Shown: positions 36,617-42,863 of the stretch, one piece after another
Layout: every line of letters starts with the position of its first letter
Numbering within the stretch: position 1 is the stretch's first letter
Assembly: GCA_013140605.1 (NCBI GenBank)
Contig: JABFSL010000045.1
Span: forward strand, 1 to 42,863
Direction of reading: 5' to 3'
Origin: Anaerolineales bacterium
Lineage (GTDB): Bacteria > Chloroflexota > Anaerolineae > Anaerolineales > Villigracilaceae
Length of the DNA: 42,863 nt
The notes under the pieces: generated by a model
Told to the model about the DNA's origin: nothing
Database searches by the model: none
What the model saw: only the letters and a program-made list of their open reading frames with translations
Position numbers and translations under genes: made by a program

Positions 36617-38020
36617 ATGGAAACTTATCAACAGACACGCCAATCTCACTGGGATTCAATTGCACAAAAACGCGACAACTGGCGCGGCATGGGTAAATGG
36701 TATCACCGTCGCCTGATCGAGATCTATCAATATCTTGTCAGCCCAAATCAACGCGTATTGGAGATTGGCTGCGGCATGGGCAGTCTGCTTGCGCATCTGA
36801 AGCCGTCATATGGCGTGGGCATTGATTTCTCCGAGGAAATGATCGCGCGCGCAAAACAGCGCCACCCTGAACTCGAATACCTGCAAATGGACGCACATGA
36901 TCTTTCCAGCCTTGAAGGCAAATTCGATGTCATCATCTTTTCTGACACCGTCAACGATCTATGGGATGTGCAGCGCGCGCTCGAACAAACAAAAAGATTA
37001 TGCACTCCGCACACACGGCTGATCTTAAATTTCTATAATCACTTGTGGCAACTCCCCCTTACCATCGCACAAAATTTAAACCTCGCGGCGCCCATGCTCA
37101 ACCAAAACTGGTTGACCCCGGAAGATGTCGACAATATGCTTCACCTCGCCGGCTTTGAAAGCATTCAGTTCACACATGAGGTATTATGGCCGCTGCCATT
37201 GGGCGGATTCGCGAACCGCTATCTCGTCAAACTATGGCCATTTCATAACTTCGCTCTTTCCAACTTTGTGATCGCACGCCCTTCCCCACAACCGGAAAAC
37301 TCATCAAGTGTGTCCGTGGTCATCGCGGCGCGCAATGAAGCAGGCAATATCAAATCGATTTTCGAGCGTGTGCCAAAGATGGGAAGCGGGACTGAGATCG
37401 TCTTCGTGGAAGGACACTCACACGACAATACCTACGAAACCATAGCGGATGAAATTCCGCTTCACCCCTCAACCCCGAGCCTGCTCTTCCGTCAACCGGG
37501 CATTGGCAAAGCTGACGCAATTCGACTCGGCTTCGAGAAATCCACTGGCGACATCCTCATGATCCTCGACGCAGACCTGACCGTCCCGCCCGAAGACCTG
37601 CCGCGTTTTTATGACGCGATCGTTTCTGGTAAAGGTGAATTCGTCAACGGTGTGCGTTTGGTCTATCCAATGGAAAAAGAAGCCATGCGCACGCTGAATT
37701 TCATCGGCAATAAATTATTCAGCATGTCATTCTCATGGCTGCTGGGACAACCCATCAAGGATACATTGTGCGGTACAAAAGTAATGTGGCGTGAAGATTA
37801 CGAAAAGATCGCCGCGAACCGTTCCTACTTTGGAGATTTCGATCCCTTCGGCGATTTTGACCTGATCTTTGGCGCGGCAAAGTTGAACCGAAAGATCGTT
37901 GACCTCCCCATCCGCTACCGTGAACGCACCTATGGAACCACCAACATCTCGCGCTGGAAACACGGATTGCTCCTATTAAGAATGGTGGCTTTTGCCGCAA
38001 GAAGAATCAAATTTGTATAA
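36617..38020 (+). CDS. Methyltransferase-GT2 glycosyltransferase fusion
   Basis: This 467-residue protein joins two activities. About residues 1-225 are a class I methyltransferase: VLEIGCGMGSLLAHL, GVGIDFSEEMIARAKQR and a HEVLWPLPLGG end. About 232-467 are a GT2 of the DPM1 type: VSVVIAARNEAGNIKSI, EIVFVEGHSHDN and MILDADLTVPPEDL (metal site), with GDFDPFGDFDLIFGAA late. It may make or modify a polyprenyl-linked sugar. ATG 36617 is used since AAAGG is six bases before it; ATG 36611 abuts the same site. It is followed by another methyltransferase ten bases on. Confidence 0.87.
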   Translation: METYQQTRQSHWDSIAQKRDNWRGMGKWYHRRLIEIYQYLVSPNQRVLEIGCGMGSLLAHLKPSYGVGIDFSEEMIARAKQRHPELEYLQMDAHDLSSLEGKFDVIIFSDTVNDLWDVQRALEQTKRLCTPHTRLILNFYNHLWQLPLTIAQNLNLAAPMLNQNWLTPEDVDNMLHLAGFESIQFTHEVLWPLPLGGFANRYLVKLWPFHNFALSNFVIARPSPQPENSSSVSVVIAARNEAGNIKSIFERVPKMGSGTEIVFVEGHSHDNTYETIADEIPLHPSTPSLLFRQPGIGKADAIRLGFEKSTGDILMILDADLTVPPEDLPRFYDAIVSGKGEFVNGVRLVYPMEKEAMRTLNFIGNKLFSMSFSWLLGQPIKDTLCGTKVMWREDYEKIAANRSYFGDFDPFGDFDLIFGAAKLNRKIVDLPIRYRERTYGTTNISRWKHGLLLLRMVAFAARRIKFV

Positions 38021-38029
38021 GGAACCTGC

Positions 38030-38671
38030 ATGTCTTCAAAACTAAAATTATTACCCGCTGAACAGTACAAAGGTGTCAATCAATACGACCCGATCAAATA
38101 TTATTACTGGCCCATCTTTGGCCCCATGTATCGCCGCCGCGTGGAATTGGCTCTGGATGAATGTACAGGCGGAGAGCGCATCCTGGAGGTCGGTTTTGGG
38201 ACGGGGCTCGCCTTCCCCAACCTGCACGATACGTACAAGGAAATTCACGGCATCGACCTGACAGCCGATATTCATGCCGTCAAATCCGTTTTTGAGCCGC
38301 TGAATATTCCGCTTTTCCTTGAGAGAGGCGACGTTTTAAAAATGCCGTATGAGGATAATTTTTTCGACACGGTACTGCTGGTCAGCATATTGGAACACTT
38401 AAAGCCCATTGAGCTGGAGCAGGCTTTCGTCGAGGTGAGACGCGTGCTCAAGCCTGGCGGGCAGATGGTCTACGGCACGCCCGTCGAAAAGCCGTTCATG
38501 GTATTCATGTTCCGCATGTTGGGACATGATATTCGTGACGAACATTTTTCAACTGAAAAGGAAATTGCCACCGCGGCGCACAGGATTTTTTCAAAGGGGC
38601 ATGTCATTGGAATGAAAAGTACACCGCCCATTGCAGGCACGGTGTACACAGTCGGAAATTTCATAAAATAA
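38030..38671 (+). CDS. Class I SAM methyltransferase C
   Basis: This 213-residue protein has ILEVGFGTGLAFPNL (motif I), HGIDLTADIHAV, MPYEDNFFDTVLLVSILEHL (motif II) and EVRRVLKPGGQMVYGTPV (motif III). It forms an operon with the preceding fusion gene (gap nine bases) and is closed by a strong bidirectional terminator. The acceptor is unknown. Confidence 0.86.
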   Translation: MSSKLKLLPAEQYKGVNQYDPIKYYYWPIFGPMYRRRVELALDECTGGERILEVGFGTGLAFPNLHDTYKEIHGIDLTADIHAVKSVFEPLNIPLFLERGDVLKMPYEDNFFDTVLLVSILEHLKPIELEQAFVEVRRVLKPGGQMVYGTPVEKPFMVFMFRMLGHDIRDEHFSTEKEIATAAHRIFSKGHVIGMKSTPPIAGTVYTVGNFIK

Positions 38672-38707
38672 AAAATGGCGGTCACACTTGAGGTGACCGC
38701 CATTTTT
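38671..38707. terminator. Bidirectional intrinsic terminator
   Basis: AAAAATGGCGGTCAC (38671-38685) pairs perfectly with GTGACCGCCATTTTT (38693-38707) around ACTTGAG. The GC stem is flanked by A and T tracts on both sides. It lies exactly between two convergent genes and overlaps both stop codons by a base or so. Confidence 0.9.
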
Positions 38708-40341
38708 TATTTTACACGTTCATAAATACGAATTTCTGGATTAACCGCTGTCACAGTCAATTGCGGCAAATAGGGCGGCAGGGAATAAGTAAAGTCTTCC
38801 ATCAAACGAAACGATGTAATTTCACCCGCAAGCAATCTCTTGAAAAAATCACACTCCACTGGATTTGTTTCGCAGATGGAGTCATTATAAAGCCGCGAAT
38901 AGGTAAACGAATCAATCACAAAGTAATCCACATTACGTTCGATCAATCCCTGCTCACCTTGATTATATTCAAATCGTCCGCCGGTTGGCACAATATCGTT
39001 TGGATATTTAACAAAGTAGATCGGGTAATTACGCGCCGCTCCATAAAACTGTTTCTTGTCCACGATCGGCGGATACAGAGTGTACTCAATGGTTTTCTTA
39101 TATCCACGAAACGTTGAAATATATTCACTGGCGGGTATGCGCGCGTCATTCATAAAAAGCAAAGCCGTGCTCACCAAACGCAGCATTGAGTAGGAAATCC
39201 CAAAAACAAGCAGAAGAGTTACACCAGCGGGCACAAATCTCCAGCCTTTGTTCTTCGCCAAATCAATAATCTCATTTATGAACAGCGCGCCAAGAATGGA
39301 CAGAAACGGCACGAAGGGAATGAAGTAGCGCGGAATGTAATTGATCGATGCCAGGAACGGCAGATCAAAAATAAGTATCGTAACAAGCAGGATCATGATA
39401 GCTTGAGCCTGCTTATCATCCATATGGGTCTTTCCAAACCGGCGCAGAATCAACCGAGCTGTGAACCAGATAAAGCAAAGAACAAACAGATAATAAGCAA
39501 ATGTGCCCACAGCGGATTCAAAGACGCTCCACTGGCCATACAACCCGATTTGGCTTCCAGAATTAAATCCATATTGCGGATAACGCTGAAGGGCAGGAAT
39601 CACATTTTTGAAATAAGCCAAAAAATATAAGGCTTTTGGAGTCCCTGCAACATATCCAGCAAAACTGAGCAGGCCGCCGAGCAACAAAACCACAAAAGAT
39701 CGAAACCAGTTCTTTCGCAGATCACTCCAATTCATAACGATCAGGATAAATAAAGGCACGAGCAAAAGGCTTCCACCTGTATATTTGCTGGAAGCCGCAA
39801 GTCCCACCGCGAAAAATGAAGCGTAAATCCAACGGTTTAATTTTGTGAATTGATACTTGATTGAAAAATAAACGCAGAGAATGGTAAAGAATTGCAGATA
39901 CAGGTCATTATGCGCGAATCGGCCATTCGCAACCGCCACCCCGCTGGAAATATATAACAAGCCTGCCAGCATAGAAATTGACTTGCCTGCCCCGATCATG
40001 CGCGCCAAATAATAAATGAGAACGCCGCTTAATGCCCCAAGCAAGGCAGAGAAACCACGCGCCGCAATAATAAACTTCGAAGTTGAATATCCCAACGCGT
40101 AAACAACTTTACCGATCCCAAACATCACATACTTTGGCAGAGACGGATAATTGTAATCAGGCTCCGTCTCATCGAACACCATTTCACCTTCCAAGGCGCT
40201 GCCCGCGCGCCAAACAAGTTCATCCGGATTCCAAAGCGCAGGTACGCCCCAGTCCACGCCGGGCAGGGATGCGGCGAGGAATAGCAAAAAAATTAATAAA
40301 GGCAGAAGAATTTCTTTATTTATGATTAATTTCTGTCTCAA
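38707..40341 (-). CDS. Polytopic GT39-like membrane glycosyltransferase
   Basis: This 544-residue protein has ten or more hydrophobic segments. LPGVDWGVPALWNPDELVWRAGSALEGE has the acidic pair of GT-C enzymes in the first periplasmic loop, and RFAHNDLYLQFFTIL a second conserved loop. A soluble domain of about 130 residues ends the protein. The start is TTG at 40341, since GGTGGAG stands about ten bases before it and no ATG is close. It follows the next membrane protein by 20 bases. Confidence 0.78.
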   Translation of the reverse strand: MRQKLIINKEILLPLLIFLLFLAASLPGVDWGVPALWNPDELVWRAGSALEGEMVFDETEPDYNYPSLPKYVMFGIGKVVYALGYSTSKFIIAARGFSALLGALSGVLIYYLARMIGAGKSISMLAGLLYISSGVAVANGRFAHNDLYLQFFTILCVYFSIKYQFTKLNRWIYASFFAVGLAASSKYTGGSLLLVPLFILIVMNWSDLRKNWFRSFVVLLLGGLLSFAGYVAGTPKALYFLAYFKNVIPALQRYPQYGFNSGSQIGLYGQWSVFESAVGTFAYYLFVLCFIWFTARLILRRFGKTHMDDKQAQAIMILLVTILIFDLPFLASINYIPRYFIPFVPFLSILGALFINEIIDLAKNKGWRFVPAGVTLLLVFGISYSMLRLVSTALLFMNDARIPASEYISTFRGYKKTIEYTLYPPIVDKKQFYGAARNYPIYFVKYPNDIVPTGGRFEYNQGEQGLIERNVDYFVIDSFTYSRLYNDSICETNPVECDFFKRLLAGEITSFRLMEDFTYSLPPYLPQLTVTAVNPEIRIYERVK

Positions 40342-40361
40342 GGAAAAATCTCCACCGATAA

Positions 40362-42458
40362 TTAAGGCAATCGATCAGAACAATCCACCTGCCCGCTTTT
40401 CGGAACAAGCAATTGAATACCAATTTCTTTTACAGTTATCTTTTCTTCATAAAAGCATAAGATCGGATTGGCAACCCAGGTCACCCAGGCGTTATTCTCT
40501 TCGCCAAACTCAAAGGAACTATCCTTGATCGGCGTGAACAACCGCTCGCTTACGATCAGGGAAAATCTGCGCGCGGCCAGGTCTTCATAAAAACTTTGGA
40601 AATATTCGGCATTTGCGCTCAAAGCCTCATTCATCAAAACTTTCTTTTCATATTCAGGCACCAGTGGGACATCCGTGATATAGCCAAAAGTTAATAACTG
40701 ACGCTGGTCCAGAAAAAGCACTTCGCCCACATCTTTTGCAACCGCAACTTCACCTTGAACTTTCTCCAAAGCGCGATTTACTTTTTCATCGGAAGGTAGC
40801 AGGTCGAGGGATTTTTCATCAGGCGCATCGGTCAATGTAACAAGAGCGGATGCCTGTTCTGCGTATTGATGGGAACGCATCTGCCGCCACGGTACAACGG
40901 CAGGGATGACCAGGGAGGCGATGACAACGATCTTCATCCAAACTGGGAGCTGATTCGGGTTTAGGATGGATTCTCTTCCGCCGTTATACCAGGCAATGAC
41001 CGCAGTGAATGCAAGCCCGATCAAAAACATATCCATATTATGCAAGTCGCCGCCACCGCCGATCTTGGTGCTTGCGACCAAACCGACGATAAGGAACGCC
41101 AGCAACGAACCGATCAAAGCCAGTTTCTGCCAGATATTCAAGACCCATTTTTTGGTAATGGCAAGCCAGAATAAAATAATCAGCAATGGCGCAACTGCGA
41201 TCAACAAACCAGCCAGGATGCCGCTTCCATAGGTGGAGTTGGGGAATAAGCGATACCAAAGCAAAGGCTGACGCGACACTTCGCCAGCAATGCCTTCAGC
41301 AGTAAACCCGGAGTTTGCGATCTGTTCACCGACATTTTCAATACTTACACTTCTTTCAAGCAGGGGAAGTATCTTTGGCAGAAGATAGCCACCGAATACG
41401 CCGGCAATCCCCAAAGCGATTGCGCGTGTCCATTGAGACCCGACCAGCTTCCCGTTACGAAGGGAAGCGCCTGCCAATTCCAGCATACCGATCCAAATGC
41501 CGGGGGCAAACATCCAGGTATAACGACTGGTTTGGGCGAAGTATCCAGCAAGAATAACCAGGGGAATCGAGATCCACAGACTTCTACCCCAAATCAAAAT
41601 CGTTAATGCCGCACATAAAACAAGTGGAATATGAATAGGCCCTTGTTTTAGGAAAAGAAAGATCCAAAGAACAATAAAGAACCAGTGACGATTACTTCTG
41701 TCCAAACTTCGGAACGCTGCGATCCCAATTAGAAAATAAGGGACAACCAGTGTAAGCCCAACCCACAGCCTTGCCATTTCAATTGTTAACCCCGGGATCA
41801 GGAATGGAAGCCCGCCAACCCATAACCTGCCGCGATCCAATAAAACATAAATGTTCTGGTCGGCTGGATATTTGTATAAAGAGCGTCCAAAGAGCGTGGA
41901 ATAATCCCACAGACGGTTTCCCTCGGACCAACCAAGTGAGAATGGATAATCAGTAACGCCTTGAAGTGAAACTGCAATTGAAAAAGCGCTGGCGGTAAGA
42001 ACGAACGCGCCAAGTACTTCCTTCCAACCAAACAGGGTATCTTCTTTGCTTGCAAGAAACGCAACGATAAGAACAACCACGATCCAGATCAACGAACGAA
42101 TAAAGAATCCTTGAAAAACAATTCCCCATTTTGTATATTGTAAAAACCAGACAGGAAAGGCAAGGATAAGAATTGCAAATATCCAGCGCAAAAGAAACCA
42201 CATTCCATTTCGATACGAAACCAGCCTCATTGAGACGGCAGATAAAGTACCGCGTTGCCAGAAAACAGTCACAACAAACAAAGCGAAGCTGAATATAACA
42301 AAAGCAGAAAATAAAATGAGCCATGTAAGAGAAAAATCGCCAACAGCCTCCCCCGTCCCTGAGGCAACATGAAAAAACTCCGTGCATGCGCCAATTAATA
42401 AAATAGCGGTGCTCAGGAGAATTAATATATCTTTGATCTGTTTATCAGTACGATTCAT
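40362..42458 (-). CDS. Large polytopic membrane protein (GT-C-like)
   Basis: This 698-residue protein has about 14 hydrophobic segments and a large C-terminal soluble region (ALVTLTDAPDEKSLDLLP, VAVAKDVGEVLFLDQRQLLTFGYI). The loop FSLGWSEGNRLWDYSTLFGRSLYKYPADQN is like those of GT-C transferases. A specific enzyme cannot be named. The gene is one of a leftward trio with the GT4 gene upstream and the GT39-like gene downstream. Confidence 0.7.
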   Translation of the reverse strand: MNRTDKQIKDILILLSTAILLIGACTEFFHVASGTGEAVGDFSLTWLILFSAFVIFSFALFVVTVFWQRGTLSAVSMRLVSYRNGMWFLLRWIFAILILAFPVWFLQYTKWGIVFQGFFIRSLIWIVVVLIVAFLASKEDTLFGWKEVLGAFVLTASAFSIAVSLQGVTDYPFSLGWSEGNRLWDYSTLFGRSLYKYPADQNIYVLLDRGRLWVGGLPFLIPGLTIEMARLWVGLTLVVPYFLIGIAAFRSLDRSNRHWFFIVLWIFLFLKQGPIHIPLVLCAALTILIWGRSLWISIPLVILAGYFAQTSRYTWMFAPGIWIGMLELAGASLRNGKLVGSQWTRAIALGIAGVFGGYLLPKILPLLERSVSIENVGEQIANSGFTAEGIAGEVSRQPLLWYRLFPNSTYGSGILAGLLIAVAPLLIILFWLAITKKWVLNIWQKLALIGSLLAFLIVGLVASTKIGGGGDLHNMDMFLIGLAFTAVIAWYNGGRESILNPNQLPVWMKIVVIASLVIPAVVPWRQMRSHQYAEQASALVTLTDAPDEKSLDLLPSDEKVNRALEKVQGEVAVAKDVGEVLFLDQRQLLTFGYITDVPLVPEYEKKVLMNEALSANAEYFQSFYEDLAARRFSLIVSERLFTPIKDSSFEFGEENNAWVTWVANPILCFYEEKITVKEIGIQLLVPKSGQVDCSDRLP

Positions 42459-42482
42459 CTTGAAGTCTCTACTTAATTCGCA

Positions 42483-42863
42483 TTACCTATTTTCATTCAG
42501 GCTTAACATAAGCTCCAGATATTGCTCACACATGCGGTCAACCGTGTATTTTGTGGAAATATGCAATCTAGCCGCCGCACCCATTCTGCTTCTGGCCTGT
42601 GGGTCGCGCAGTAATTGTAATATAGCTTGAGCCAACGCTTGCGGGTTCTCAACTGGCACAAACAATCCATGCTCGCCTTCTAAAAGCACTTCATCCACAC
42701 CTTCCACTTTTGTGGCAACCGATGGCAGACCTGTGCTCATGGCTTCCAATAACGCAATCGGTAAACCTTCCCAGCGTGAAGGCATAACGAAAACATCCGC
42801 GCTGGCAAGATATCGGGCTATCTGATCTGTTTTTCCCGGCAGTTTTACCGAATTTGATAAACC
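42483..42863 (-). CDS. GT4-family glycosyltransferase, C-terminal part
   Basis: The frame is open from the window edge to 42483 and gives about 126 residues. It carries the GT4 signature VFVMPSRWEGLPIALLEAMSTGLPSVATKVEGVDEVL (E-x7-E type) and the final helices QYLELMLSLNENR. The N-terminal half lies outside the window. It would transfer a sugar from a nucleotide donor and belongs with the leftward membrane-protein genes. Confidence 0.85.
   Translation of the reverse strand, partial: GLSNSVKLPGKTDQIARYLASADVFVMPSRWEGLPIALLEAMSTGLPSVATKVEGVDEVLLEGEHGLFVPVENPQALAQAILQLLRDPQARSRMGAAARLHISTKYTVDRMCEQYLELMLSLNENR

Noticed and set aside
1-42863. tRNA or rRNA genes
   Set aside because: No stretch with cloverleaf or rRNA sequence was recognised by eye; a dedicated search was not possible.

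Overview
The window looks like a chromosomal piece of a bacterium with roughly even GC content, most likely a member of Chloroflexota (Anaerolineae-like). This rests on the mix of families (EPS-type winged-helix regulator heading a long surface-glycan cluster, Thr/Pro-stalk proteins, several polytopic GT39-like enzymes) and on the very high density of short palindromic repeats between genes. It is an inference; no rRNA or tRNA gene is present to confirm it.

Layout. 1-2900 is a small stress/regulator patch: the tail of a WYL-type regulator, a DUF3052 protein, an HxlR regulator divergent from two tandem SRPBCC proteins, and an ABM-like protein. It is joined to an AlkC-like DNA-alkylation repair protein (2884-4116). 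From 34851 down to 4055 nearly everything reads leftwards and forms one long surface-polysaccharide cluster. It starts with an EPS-type MarR/winged-helix regulator. It then holds sugar-nucleotide enzymes (epimerase, GDP-fucose synthase, PseB-like dehydratase, RmlD-like reductase), a Wzm/Wzt ABC exporter, two methyltransferases, five or so glycosyltransferases and two NeuB-family nonulosonate synthases. Two cytidylyltransferases follow, one fused to a HAD phosphatase, then an AAC(3)-like acetyltransferase with a DUF4910 peptidase-like protein. The cluster ends with a bifunctional ATP sulfurylase/APS kinase and a PAPS-dependent sulfotransferase. 34942-42863 carries three polytopic GT39-like proteins, a methyltransferase-GT2 fusion, a second methyltransferase and the end of a GT4 glycosyltransferase.

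How it works together (inference). The cluster should make a glycan containing nonulosonic acids, deoxysugars and fucose-like residues, sulfate it with PAPS made by its own bifunctional kinase, and export it through Wzm/Wzt. A shared dyad (consensus AATTCAnnnnnTGAATT) lies at the regulator gene, before the PAPS synthase gene and before the sulfotransferase gene, suggesting that one regulator ties sulfation to polysaccharide production.

The other theme is small mobile DNA. 14760-16815 is a repeat island with a REP-associated Y1 transposase among five related hairpins, and a GIY-YIG nuclease gene bracketed by TTTCGATAC/CTCAACC palindromes, one of which supplies its stop codon. Remnants of two lost glycosyltransferase paralogues also lie there. 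Elsewhere there are 46-47-bp paired hairpins with GTAG ends, CATTGCGAGG elements at gene ends, and a 54-bp palindromic element inserted in frame in two genes. A four-helix-bundle gene sits between inverted heptamer arrays.
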